Assembly: GCF_003112555.1 (NCBI RefSeq)
Contig: NZ_BEWB01000002.1
Span: forward strand, 868,001 to 932,000
Source: Streptomyces coelicoflavus
GTDB taxonomy: Bacteria > Actinomycetota > Actinomycetes > Streptomycetales > Streptomycetaceae
DNA: 64,000 bases
Reading direction: 5' to 3'
Shown here: one piece after another, positions 7,430 to 15,176 of the stretch
Layout of the letters: every line of letters begins with the position of its first letter
Position numbering within the stretch: the stretch's first letter is position 1
Notes under the pieces: generated by a model
Seen by the model: the letters and a program-made list of their open reading frames with translations, nothing else
What the model was told of the DNA's origin: nothing
Databases searched by the model: none
Made by a program: the position numbers and the translations under genes

Positions 7430-9925
7430 TCATGGACCGACGGCTCGGGCGGCGCGACGCCGCAGCGCGGACGCCACCGGTACCACCGTGCCGAGTACCG
7501 CCAGCAAGGCCGAGGCGGCCGTGACCGCGCCGACCGCCGCCCACGGAACGACGACCGGCGCCGTGCCGAAGAGCTGGTGGAGGGCGGCGCCGAGGCCGAG
7601 GAGGTTGATCCCGGCGGCGAGCAGCGCCAGGGTCACCCCGACCGCCGTGACCAGCAGCGCCTCGGCGACGAAGAAGTGCAGGACCTGGCGCGGCGTGGCC
7701 CCGGCCAGGCCGAGGACGGTCAGGTCGCGGCGCCGGTCCGCGGTCGCCATCAGCAGGGTGTTCAGGATCGCCACGAAGCAGAACAGCACGACGATCACGG
7801 CGGTGGACCGCTGCCGGGTCTCGGTGAGCCGGCGCGCCTGCGCGGCCTCGGCGGCGACCAGCCCGTCCCGGGTGGTGAGCTGTGCTCCGCTGCCCGCGAG
7901 CGCCGCCCGCACCCGCGCGAGGGCGGCCGGGCGATCCACGCCCGGAGCCAGGGAGAGCGACGCACGGCGGACCAGACCGTCGCGGGCGAACAGCCCCGTC
8001 CCGGCGAAGCGTTCCGGCAGGTACGCCACGTCCTCGCCGGGCAGCGCCGCGTAGGTCGCGGCCACGCGCAGGGTGACGTCGCGACCGTCCGCGAGCCTCG
8101 TACGCACCCGGTCGCCGACCTCCATCCCCCACCGCTCGGCGACGGCCATGCTCCGCCCGTCCAGGTCGTCCAGCGACCCGTGCACGACCTTCAGGCGGGT
8201 CGACCGACGCAGGGCCCCGGCGTCCACCGCGAGCCCGTCGTTCTCCTCCAGCCGCCCGTCCCCGTCCGGGAAGTAGACGGTGGTCAGCACGGGAGCCGCG
8301 ACCCGCACCCCCGCCACCCGGGCCACCCGCTCGGCCACCCGCGGGCTGAACCCGCGCGTTCCGTCCTGCGGCACGACGGCGTACGGCGCCCCGACCCCCG
8401 CCCGGAACCCCGCGTCCCGGGCGGCCCCCAGCGAGTCGGTGGCCGTGAGCAGGGACAGGGCGAGCCCGACCGTCAGCAGCACCGGCGCCGCGGTGGCCGC
8501 CGTACGCCGGCGCGAGGTGAGCGCGCTCTGCCGCACGACGAGGGCGGCCGGACCGCGCAACCGCCGCAACGGCCGCGTCAGCATCCGGACGACGGGGCCC
8601 ACGAGCAGCGGTGCCAGCGCGGCGACCGCGACGACGGGCACCAGCAGCGAGACCACGTACGCGGTGGGGGAGAGGACCGTCCGGGGCGCGGCGAACCCGA
8701 TCCAGCACGCCGTCCCCGCCCCGCCGGCCAGCCCCACGAGGCCGAGGGCGGCCCGGCCGGGCGGCACCGCCGTGTCCTCGGCCGTATCCTCCCGCAGCGC
8801 CTCCACCGGCCGTACGCGCGAGGCCCGGCGCGCGGCGGCCACCGCACCGCACAGGGCCACGAGCAGCCCCGTCAGGACGGCGGCCCCGAGCGGCGCGAGC
8901 ACTCCCGGGCGCGCGGAGATCTCCACCGCGAACCAGGGCGGTGCGACGTCCATCGCGATGAGCAGGCCGGTCAGCGGCCGGGTGCCCAGCAGCCCCAACG
9001 CCCCGCCGAGCGACGACGCGAGGCAGCCCACCAGCAGCGCCTCGGCGCGGACCATACGGCGCACCTGCCGTCCGGTGGCGCCGACGGTCCGCAGGAGGGC
9101 GATCTCCCGGCGCCGCTGCACCACCGCGAAGGCGAACGTCGAGGCCACCACGAACACGGCCGTGGTACCGGCGACCGCGGCCATCACCGGCAGCAGGGTG
9201 AGGGTGTTGTCCAGGGCCTCCCGGTCGTCGGCGGCGTCCGCGTCGGCGCGGTGCCGGCCGGCCCCGGTGAGCACCTCGGCCGTGTCCGGGACCAGCGCGC
9301 GCACCCGTTCCACCGGCCCCAGCGCGACCAGGGCGTCGACGCGGGGCGACAGCCGCTCCGCCTCGGCCGCCGCGAAGAAGACGGCGTCCTCCCAGCCGAC
9401 CGGCGTCACCGTGCCGACGACGGTGTAGCGCCCCGGCCCGTCGGCGGCCGTCAGCACGGTCACCGACTCCCCGGTGCGCGCTCGGCCGGAGGGGACGACG
9501 ATCTCGTTCGCCGCGCGCGGCGCCCGCCCGTCCCGCAGCGCGTACCCGCCGAACTCGGCCACCGGCCACGGGTGTCCGACCTGCTTCTTCGTTCCGCCGT
9601 CCGCGAACTGCGCGTAGAAGGCGCGGTCGACGACCGTGGTACCCGTCGCGGACACGTCCCGTATCAACCGCGCGGACAGTCCGCGGGCGGCGGCGGGCGA
9701 CCGTACGCCCAGATCGTGCTGTGCGGAGTCCCAGTGCGGGTCGGCGGGCAGGACGACGGCGGGCGCGCGGGCGAATCGGTGCGGGGGCCGCTGCGCGGGC
9801 TCCGCCGCCGACATCAGTACGACACCGAGAGCGGTCAGCTGCGCCACCGCGAGGACGAGCGCGACGACCGTCCCGAGGAAGGACACCCAGCGGACCCGGA
9901 GCGTGCCCAGCGCGATCCTCAGCAC
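7430..9925 (-). CDS. ABC transporter permease, FtsX/MacB-like, duplicated
   Basis: 831-residue membrane component of an exporter or lipoprotein/antimicrobial-peptide ABC system. Architecture is that of a two-unit FtsX permease: helix 1 (about 12-40), a large extracytoplasmic domain, three helices carrying the LLRTVGATGRQVRRMV coupling motif, a linker with further helices around 400-470, a second external domain, and a final three-helix FtsX domain with VLGLAGATPRQVL. It starts at a GTG whose first seven bases overlap the end of the ATPase gene, so translation is coupled. Expression is probably controlled by the divergent TetR regulator upstream. Confidence 0.85.
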   Translation of the reverse strand: MLRIALGTLRVRWVSFLGTVVALVLAVAQLTALGVVLMSAAEPAQRPPHRFARAPAVVLPADPHWDSAQHDLGVRSPAAARGLSARLIRDVSATGTTVVDRAFYAQFADGGTKKQVGHPWPVAEFGGYALRDGRAPRAANEIVVPSGRARTGESVTVLTAADGPGRYTVVGTVTPVGWEDAVFFAAAEAERLSPRVDALVALGPVERVRALVPDTAEVLTGAGRHRADADAADDREALDNTLTLLPVMAAVAGTTAVFVVASTFAFAVVQRRREIALLRTVGATGRQVRRMVRAEALLVGCLASSLGGALGLLGTRPLTGLLIAMDVAPPWFAVEISARPGVLAPLGAAVLTGLLVALCGAVAAARRASRVRPVEALREDTAEDTAVPPGRAALGLVGLAGGAGTACWIGFAAPRTVLSPTAYVVSLLVPVVAVAALAPLLVGPVVRMLTRPLRRLRGPAALVVRQSALTSRRRTAATAAPVLLTVGLALSLLTATDSLGAARDAGFRAGVGAPYAVVPQDGTRGFSPRVAERVARVAGVRVAAPVLTTVYFPDGDGRLEENDGLAVDAGALRRSTRLKVVHGSLDDLDGRSMAVAERWGMEVGDRVRTRLADGRDVTLRVAATYAALPGEDVAYLPERFAGTGLFARDGLVRRASLSLAPGVDRPAALARVRAALAGSGAQLTTRDGLVAAEAAQARRLTETRQRSTAVIVVLFCFVAILNTLLMATADRRRDLTVLGLAGATPRQVLHFFVAEALLVTAVGVTLALLAAGINLLGLGAALHQLFGTAPVVVPWAAVGAVTAASALLAVLGTVVPVASALRRRAARAVGP

Positions 9926-10695
9926 GGGGCACCCGCCGTCTCCTCCGCCGCGGGCCGGCCCAGCGCCGTCATCCGCTCCGCGACCGCCTCCGCCGTGGGC
10001 GAGCGCAGCTCTCCCGCGAGGAGCCCGTCGGCGAGGAAGACCACGCGGTCGGCGAACGCGGCGACCTGCGGATCATGCGTGACCATCACGACGGTCCCCG
10101 CCGCCCGCTCACCGGGGGAGTGCACCAGGTCCCGCAGGACACGCAGCAGTTCGCGCCCCGTCGTGAGGTCGAGCGCCCCGGTCGGCTCGTCTGCGAAGAG
10201 GACGGCCGGGCGGGTCACCAGCGCCCGGGCGACGGCCACCCGCTGCTGCTGGCCCCCGGAGAGGTGATGCGGACGGCTCCCGGCCCGGTCGCCGAGCCCC
10301 ACCTGCTCCAGCGCCCGCCGCACCTCCCCGCGCGCAGGGCGCCGCCCGGCGAGCCGCAGGGGCAGCGCGACGTTCTGCTCGGCGGTGAGGGAGGGCAGCA
10401 GGTTGTACGCCTGGAAGACGAACCCGGTGGCGGTCCGGCGGAACCGGGTCCGTGCCGTCTCGCTCAGCGCCGCGAGGTCGGTCCCGTCCAGTACGACGCG
10501 TCCCGAACTGGGCCCGTCGAGCCCGGCGGCACACTGCAGCAGGGTCGACTTGCCGGACCCCGAGGGCCCCATCACGGCGGTGAAACACCCCCGCTCGAAC
10601 CCCAGGTCGACCGGCCCGAGCACGGTCACCTCCGTCCGCCCCGATCCGTACCGCTTGGTCAGCGCCTCGAGCCGCACCACGTCGTCGTCGTTCAC
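9919..10695 (-). CDS. ABC transporter ATP-binding protein (LolD/MacB class)
   Basis: 258-residue ATPase partner of the FtsX-type permease. Motifs are Walker A GPSGSGKST, Q-loop FVFQAYNLLPSLT, signature LSGGQQQRVAVARAL, Walker B VLFADEPTGALD, and His switch VMVTHD, which is the pattern of the MacB/LolD/YtrE class that drives extraction or export rather than import. First gene of a two-gene operon transcribed leftward from the promoter region that holds two TetR-type operators. Confidence 0.9.
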   Translation of the reverse strand: MNDDDVVRLEALTKRYGSGRTEVTVLGPVDLGFERGCFTAVMGPSGSGKSTLLQCAAGLDGPSSGRVVLDGTDLAALSETARTRFRRTATGFVFQAYNLLPSLTAEQNVALPLRLAGRRPARGEVRRALEQVGLGDRAGSRPHHLSGGQQQRVAVARALVTRPAVLFADEPTGALDLTTGRELLRVLRDLVHSPGERAAGTVVMVTHDPQVAAFADRVVFLADGLLAGELRSPTAEAVAERMTALGRPAAEETAGAPC

Positions 10696-10722
10696 GTCGC
10701 TCGTTCCCCCTCGACCGTGCCT

Positions 10723-10741
10723 ATGTGGACGCCGTCCACAT
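10723..10741. promoter_or_regulatory. TetR-type operator 1
   Basis: A perfect 8+3+8 palindrome (ATGTGGAC, gcc, GTCCACAT), 28 bp before the ATPase start and in the gap between the divergent exporter and regulator genes. It is nearly identical to operator 2, whose centre is 46 bp away. Confidence 0.7.
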
Positions 10742-10762
10742 TTTCGACGCGTCGTAGACTAG

Positions 10763-10793
10763 CCCTCGATGTGTACGCCGTCCACATCGAGGG
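10763..10793. promoter_or_regulatory. TetR-type operator 2 inside a longer palindrome
   Basis: The 19-bp core at 10769-10787 (ATGTGTAC, gcc, GTCCACAT) differs from operator 1 by one base and sits within a longer perfect inverted repeat whose arms are CCCTCGATGTG (10763-10773) and CACATCGAGGG (10783-10793). It lies about 35 bp before the TetR start, so autoregulation is likely. Confidence 0.7.
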
Positions 10794-10826
10794 GGATCGG
10801 GAGAGCCGCGGAAGTGAGGAGCGCCG

Positions 10827-11441
10827 ATGGCGACACGGAACACCTACCGGCACGGAAACCTGCGTCACGCGCTCATCGCGGCGGGTGTCGAACTGGCCCG
10901 CGAGGGCGGCCCGGACGCGGTGGTCCTGCGCGAGGCGACCCGGCGGGTGGGCGTCGCCCCCAACGCGGCCTACCGCCACTTCGCCGACCGCCGGGCCCTG
11001 CTGGCCGCGGTCTCGCAGGCGGGCCTGGCGGAACTGGCCCGCACGATGGAACGCGAGCTGGTGACAGGCTCTCCGGCCCGCGCACGCCTGCGCGCCCTGA
11101 CCCGCGGCTACCTCGCCTTCGCCCAGTCCGAACCCGGCCTGTTCCGCGCCGCGTTCGCGACGACGGGCATGGCCGACACCGACACGGAGGAGGCGGCCGG
11201 TGCCGAGGGCCGGACCGCCTACCGCCTCCTGTCCGAGGCCCTGGACGACCTGGCCGCCTCGGGTGCCCTGCCCCCCGAACACCGCCCGGACGCCGAGTAC
11301 TTCGTCTGGTCCACCGTCCACGGCATGGCCGTACTTCTCACCGACGGCCCCCTGCGCGGCCTGCGCCCGCCGGAGGCGGAGGAGGCGGAGCGCAGGGTGA
11401 TGGACGCGGTGGAACGGGGGCTGTGCGGCACGTCCGGGTGA
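10827..11441 (+). CDS. TetR/AcrR-family transcriptional regulator
   Basis: 204 residues. The N-terminal helix-turn-helix is clear (HGNLRHALIAAGVELAREGG, then VGVAPNAAYRHFADRRALL), followed by an all-alpha ligand-binding domain of the WHG type. It is transcribed divergently from the MacB-like exporter, and two near-identical palindromes occupy the shared promoter region, so it is probably a local, drug-responsive repressor of that exporter and of itself. Start chosen at ATG 10827 with GAGGAG upstream. The last codons overlap copy C of the dispersed repeat, so the natural C-terminus may have been altered. Confidence 0.88.
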   Translation: MATRNTYRHGNLRHALIAAGVELAREGGPDAVVLREATRRVGVAPNAAYRHFADRRALLAAVSQAGLAELARTMERELVTGSPARARLRALTRGYLAFAQSEPGLFRAAFATTGMADTDTEEAAGAEGRTAYRLLSEALDDLAASGALPPEHRPDAEYFVWSTVHGMAVLLTDGPLRGLRPPEAEEAERRVMDAVERGLCGTSG

Positions 11442-11460
11442 CGAAGTGGCCGTACCCCGG
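11428..11460. repeat. Dispersed repeat copy C (short)
   Basis: About 33 bp matching the first part of copies A and B (GCACGTCCGGGTGACG and the following GGCCGTACCC-like segment). It covers the TetR stop codon. Copies A and C flank the 4-kb exporter-regulator block. Confidence 0.55.
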
Positions 11461-11508
11461 GTGCGGATGCCGATGACGGCGAGGCGTTCGTGGCCTGGCC
11501 GGGCGTGG

Positions 11509-12186
11509 TCAGTCCTCGGGTTTGATCTTCGAGGCCACGAAGAGCAGCCCGGCCGTTGCCGCGATGAGGACTCCGGCCAGTTCCTCGTAACCGGTGAAAT
11601 AGGCGACGGGGATGGCGAGTCCGCAGGCTGCTCCGAGCAGCTCGAAGGAGCCCCCGATCAGCCGCCGGGGGCGATTCGCGGGGGGCGGGTGATGGGGGTT
11701 CGGCGGGCTTCGCCAGTAGTGGACGGGGTCCGCTCGGGGCTTCCAGCCGTCCGCCCGGAGTTCCAGGTACTCCGGGTGGTGGCGGGCGTAGCCCAGACGA
11801 CGGGGCGCCAGGCGCTGCCACGGCACCCGGCCCAGGCGGATCGCGATCCAGGCGAGCCCCGGCAGACAGGCGACGGCCGCCCAGATGGCCGCGACCACCC
11901 GCTCCCCGGTCGAGGACGACAGGATGCCCAGCAGCCGGTCCAGTTGGCCGCTGGCGGCATAGGCGATCAACGCGGCGACGGAGAGCACCGCCGCGGTCCG
12001 TTCTATCTGGTGTCCGGTGTGGCAGCGGGCGCAGCGTGGCACGGACACGATCTCCATGCGCCAGGTGGAGCGCAGGACGATGATGAACGGGGTCATGGTG
12101 GTGTCCACGTCCCTGTGCAACCCCAGGACGTGGTCGTGCCACGACGGAGGGGTGTCCTCCCCGCAGAACCAGCACTCCCGCACCAC
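11509..12186 (-). CDS. Zinc-ribbon membrane protein of unknown function
   Basis: 225 residues starting at a GTG (12186) with GGGGGAAGGGA upstream. The extreme N-terminus has Cys-x-x-Cys (ECWFCGE) and a second pair (RCARCH) about 45 residues later, which together look like a small zinc ribbon. Two transmembrane helices follow (about 65-85 and 95-115), then a hydrophilic loop rich in Pro, His and Arg, and a second hydrophobic pair near the C-terminus (about 175-215). The protein ends KIKPED. I do not recognise a named family. Four membrane segments with a cytosolic metal site would suit a regulator or a membrane assembly factor. It lies downstream of the small leader peptide on the same strand but is separated from it by a terminator. 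Confidence 0.7.
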   Translation of the reverse strand: MVRECWFCGEDTPPSWHDHVLGLHRDVDTTMTPFIIVLRSTWRMEIVSVPRCARCHTGHQIERTAAVLSVAALIAYAASGQLDRLLGILSSSTGERVVAAIWAAVACLPGLAWIAIRLGRVPWQRLAPRRLGYARHHPEYLELRADGWKPRADPVHYWRSPPNPHHPPPANRPRRLIGGSFELLGAACGLAIPVAYFTGYEELAGVLIAATAGLLFVASKIKPED

Positions 12187-12259
12187 GAGTTCCCTTCCCC
12201 CGGTCGTCGCGCGCTGTGGACGGCAGTGTAGGTGCGGTCGCCATCGACGCCAACAGCCT

Positions 12260-12281
12260 GCCGAGCGGTCGCCGAGCGGTC
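12260..12281. repeat. Short tandem repeat, two 11-bp units
   Basis: GCCGAGCGGTC twice in a row, followed by a partial third unit. It sits in the gap between the zinc-ribbon gene and the leader-peptide terminator. No function is apparent. Confidence 0.5.
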
Positions 12282-12287
12282 GCCGAC

Positions 12288-12315
12288 GGGCCCCGGACGC
12301 GGTGGTCCGGGGCCC
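12288..12315 (-). terminator. Hairpin terminator of the double-glycine leader peptide gene
   Basis: Perfect 11-bp stem GGGCCCCGGAC (12288-12298) and GTCCGGGGCCC (12305-12315) with a 6-nt loop, about 25 bp beyond the peptide stop. It makes the peptide gene a single transcription unit. Confidence 0.75.
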
Positions 12316-12340
12316 GGGGTGGTGCGGGGCTTCGGTCGGG

Positions 12341-12565
12341 TCAGAGGCTCGTGGTGTGGGCGTTGGCCGCCGCGCCGCCGAAGGGTGCCGAGAGGCCGAG
12401 GCCGCCGGTGAGGGAGAACGCACCGGACTCCGCGTGGAGGCCGGCCGCGAAGGCGCCGTCGCCCGCGACGAGGGCCGTGCCGGCGGTGAGGCCGATGCCG
12501 CCGGACACCTGGTCCAGGTCCGCGTCGGAGATCTCGGCAGTTTCGACCTGGGGGACAGTGTTCAT
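12341..12565 (-). CDS. Small secreted-type peptide with double-glycine leader (putative RiPP or bacteriocin precursor)
   Basis: 74 residues. The first 23 form a leader, MNTVPQVETAEISDADLDQV then SGG, that matches the acidic ISDADLD-x-VSGG leaders of peptides often labelled type A2 lantipeptides in Streptomyces. Cleavage after Gly-Gly would leave a 51-residue core very rich in Gly, Ala, Leu, Ser and Thr, with two Phe, two His and no Cys, so lanthionine rings are impossible. The core has several small-x-x-x-small patterns as in membrane-inserting bacteriocins. AAAGGAA lies about 12 bases before the ATG. No modification enzyme, peptidase-containing ABC transporter or immunity gene is adjacent. 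The gene has its own terminator. Confidence 0.7.
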   Translation of the reverse strand: MNTVPQVETAEISDADLDQVSGGIGLTAGTALVAGDGAFAAGLHAESGAFSLTGGLGLSAPFGGAAANAHTTSL

Positions 12566-13041
12566 GACAGGTCTGTTCCTTTCGGGGGAAGTCAGGGGAA
12601 GAGGGAGCGGTGCGGTGCGCATGCCCGGGTCCGGAGTTGGGGGCCTCCGGCACGGGCCACCGGCGTGCCGCGCACCGATCAAAGCACGGGGGTGAACGCA
12701 TCACCATCGTCGAGCTGTCGAGCAACACCGTCCGACGCCCCCGGCTTCACCAGTGTGTGAATGCGGTCAGGGAATGAGACCGGATCTTCACGCCATCCCC
12801 CGGGGCGCAGGGTTCCGCGGCGCCGCGCCGCGCCCCGGTCCGGCCGGTGGGCCGCCGGCACGCCCCGACCGTGCGACCGAGCGATGAACGCTGTGGAGAT
12901 TCACGGGCTTTCCGGGACCGGTCCTGGGTCGGGGTCCGGCTCACGGGGGTGTGACACATCGGCGCCCGCGGCACGGGTACGGCGTGCGGCCTAGGTATGC
13001 GTACTCAGTCGAGATCCCGAGGTGTCCGGAACACTGAGGCC
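12566..13041. other. 475-bp intergenic region between divergent peptide and lipoprotein genes
   Basis: No convincing coding frame. Open stretches on both strands are short, Arg/Pro-rich and lack ribosome sites. It must contain the two divergent promoters. A more AT-rich patch around 12672-12700 (gatcaaagcacgggggtgaa) is the best promoter candidate for the peptide gene. I see no long inverted repeat. Confidence 0.5.
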
Positions 13042-13566
13042 ATGCCTTCGCGCAAGACGGTCGCCGTCCTTTGTGTCGCTGTCGCCCCGCTGGCTCTGGC
13101 TGGTTGCGGGGACGACCTCTTCTCCAACATGAACGGGACGCCGGAGGTCGACTCGGTACCCCCGTCTGCCACGGCCCCCCACCCGCCCCCGGGGGATTCC
13201 CCGCCCGACTACGGGGACAACGGCGCGGCTCGCCGGTCAGGAACGATGGCACGCAAGGACAAGGGGGCGGCCCTCGCCATGGCCGATGACGTCAAGGCCG
13301 CTCTCGAGGTGCAGCAGCAACGTGGACAGATCTCTCCCGAGCAGCTGCTGCCGGTTCTCGAAGACATCGCCGTCCCCTGGCGAGTCGAAGTCCGGAACCG
13401 CACGACGGGAGCTTCCGGAACCGCGTCGGCCGAAGGAAGCGTCTTCGGCGTCTACGTCGGTGAGTCCGCCTGCGTCTCCGGTGCCGTGAGCACCTCACGC
13501 ACGTGGGTCGAGGTCAACGGACACTATCCAGAGACAGGGTGCGTCGAACCCACCGCCGCACATTGA
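13042..13566 (+). CDS. Putative lipoprotein of unknown function
   Basis: 174 residues. A signal peptide with lipobox LALAGC predicts lipidation of Cys22 and anchoring on the outer face of the membrane. A Pro/Ser/Asp-rich linker (about 30-65) precedes a compact C-terminal domain of about 100 residues with two late cysteines (SACVSG and TGCVEP) that could form a disulfide. No family recognised. Start taken at ATG 13042 because GAGG precedes it and because the signal peptide begins there; an upstream in-frame ATG at 12997 would bury the signal. It is divergent from the leader-peptide gene. Confidence 0.72.
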   Translation: MPSRKTVAVLCVAVAPLALAGCGDDLFSNMNGTPEVDSVPPSATAPHPPPGDSPPDYGDNGAARRSGTMARKDKGAALAMADDVKAALEVQQQRGQISPEQLLPVLEDIAVPWRVEVRNRTTGASGTASAEGSVFGVYVGESACVSGAVSTSRTWVEVNGHYPETGCVEPTAAH

Positions 13567-13600
13567 GCCGTTCGACGGCCGTGAGGCCCGGGGCCGTTGC

Positions 13601-13726
13601 GCACGTCCGGGTGACGGGGCGCCCGTATCCGGTCACGCGGCGTTGCCGTTCCGTTTAGCGTGACGCCCATCGCGATAGGACGCGTACGACGGAGGAGTGC
13701 GTATGTCGGGGAACGGCGGGGCGGAC
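13601..13726. repeat. Dispersed repeat copy B: promoter and start region of the XRE gene
   Basis: Functional copy of the 126-bp repeat also seen at 7273-7398. It contains GTGAC (13611-13615) and GTCAC (13632-13636) as inverted pentamers around the segment gcgcccgtatccg, a plausible operator, then the GGAGGAG ribosome site and ATG of the XRE gene. Confidence 0.7.
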
Positions 13727-14557
13727 GAGCCGGGTTGGGAGGTCGACCCGGACGACGAGTGGGGCGTGGCCGTCCTCACCACCGTGGGGCGGCAGCTGAA
13801 GCTGCGCCGCGAGGCGGTGGGCATGCGGGTGGGCGACTTCGCGGTGGCAGTCGGCTACGGCGAGGATCTCGTCTACAAGGTGGAGGGCGGGAAGCGGATC
13901 CCCCGGCGGGAGTACCTGGAGAAGGCGGACCAGGTCCTCGACGCGGGCGGCCTCGTCGCCGCGGCCTGGGAGGACGTGAAGCGGGTCCGGTACCCCAAGC
14001 AGGTGCGGGACTTGGCGAAGCTGGAGTCGCGGGCGGTCGAGTCTCTTTCGTACGCCACCCACAATTTGCACGGTCTCGTCCAGACCGACGAGTACGCCCG
14101 TGCCCTGTTGAACACGCGGCGACCGGCGCTGTCGGAGGGAGAACTGGACAGGGCGGTCGCCGCACGGATGGCCCGCAGGACGATTTTCGACCGGGACCCG
14201 GCTCCGGAACTCAGCTTCGTCCAGGAAGAGGCGACGCTCCGGCGCCCCGTAGGCGGCAAGATGGTCCTGCTCAGGCAACTCGAGCACCTGTTGGAGGTGG
14301 CACGGTTGCGGCACGTCGAGGTTCAGGTGATGCCGACATCTCGCGGTGACCACCCGGGAACAGGCGGGCGGATCCAAGTGCTCAAGTTCGGGGACGGCAC
14401 GGCCGTGGGCCGGGCCGACGACGAGTTCGACAACCGTCCCGTCACCGATCCCCGTCAGTTGCGCATCCTCGAACTGCGCTATGGAATCATCCGGGCCGAG
14501 GCTCTGACCGCCCGGGAGTCAAGCGCATTCATCGAACAACTGCTGAGGGAGACATGA
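13703..14557 (+). CDS. XRE-family regulator with DUF5753 domain (WhiJ-like)
   Basis: 284 residues. An N-terminal Cro/C1-type helix-turn-helix (about residues 26-80: GRQLKLRREAVGMRVGDFA, then GYGEDLVYKVEGGKRIP) is followed by the DUF5753 domain of about 180 residues, recognisable by LQTDEYARALL-like HGLVQTDEYARALL and FVQEEATLRRPVGG. Such proteins pair with small DUF397 proteins and influence development and antibiotic production in Streptomyces. ATG at 13703 is favoured over GTG 13697 because GGAGGAG is then properly spaced. Its stop overlaps the DUF397 ATG (ATGA). Confidence 0.9.
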   Translation: MSGNGGADEPGWEVDPDDEWGVAVLTTVGRQLKLRREAVGMRVGDFAVAVGYGEDLVYKVEGGKRIPRREYLEKADQVLDAGGLVAAAWEDVKRVRYPKQVRDLAKLESRAVESLSYATHNLHGLVQTDEYARALLNTRRPALSEGELDRAVAARMARRTIFDRDPAPELSFVQEEATLRRPVGGKMVLLRQLEHLLEVARLRHVEVQVMPTSRGDHPGTGGRIQVLKFGDGTAVGRADDEFDNRPVTDPRQLRILELRYGIIRAEALTARESSAFIEQLLRET

Positions 14558-14760
14558 ATCGTACCGAGCCTGAAGACACCACCGACCTGCTCTGGTTCAC
14601 GAGCAGCTACAGCGATAGCAGCAACCCCAGCGATTGCGTCGAGGTGGCGATAACCCCTGCCACCATCCACATCCGCGACTCCAAGCGCCCCCACGCCCCC
14701 CGCCTCTCCGTCGCCCGGGCGGCGTGGTCGGCTTTCGTGGCCGTCACGGGACAGGCTTGA
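14554..14760 (+). CDS. DUF397 small protein (BldB-related partner)
   Basis: 68 residues with the family pattern: W-F-T-S-S-Y-S near the N-terminus, then DCVEVA, IHIRDSKRP and a W-x-A-F-V ending. DUF397 proteins are found next to XRE/DUF5753 regulators, probably as antagonists or cofactors. BldB is the best studied relative. The four-base overlap with the regulator gene ensures co-translation. Confidence 0.9.
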   Translation: MNRTEPEDTTDLLWFTSSYSDSSNPSDCVEVAITPATIHIRDSKRPHAPRLSVARAAWSAFVAVTGQA

Positions 14761-15176
14761 GCCCCGGAGAGCCCGCCGTTCCGTCACAGCGTTGTCGTAC
14801 GACCGTGCGATGAGGGTGTGCAGGTCCGGGGGACTTTTGTCGTTGCCCCCGGGCGTGCGCCCCTCAGGGGGAGTAACACCGTCAGGGGGACGGTGGTTCG
14901 TGACCGTTGACCGGTCCGGTGGCGCCGGAGTCGCACGTGATGTTGAGTGGCGGAACTCGGCAACGACGGGCTGGGAAGGGCCAGTTCGCGTAGTGGGAGC
15001 TGTGTGACGGATGTGCCGGTGACCGTTGACGGGCTCTGAGTGATCGACTCCGGGACAGCCCGGCGGCGGGCGCAGTGACCAGGGCTTCCACGCAGGCGAG
15101 GGGCACCCCAGGGTTTCACGGCCCCGGAGCACGTCCGGGGAGCCGCGCATTTGGCGCCGGAAGAAGGGGGTTCGGG
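14761..15176. other. 416-bp non-coding stretch before the kinase gene
   Basis: No supported gene. It holds two copies of the 12-mer GTGACCGTTGAC (14900-14911 and 15019-15030) and two copies of TCAGGGGGA (14864-14872 and 14882-14890), suggesting protein-binding sites or a decayed duplication. The GTTGAC within the 12-mers resembles a sigma-HrdB minus-35 hexamer. Confidence 0.5.

Noticed and set aside
12761..12994. A 77-codon frame between the leader peptide and lipoprotein genes
   Set aside because: Arg/Pro/Gly-rich, no ribosome site, and no recognisable pattern.
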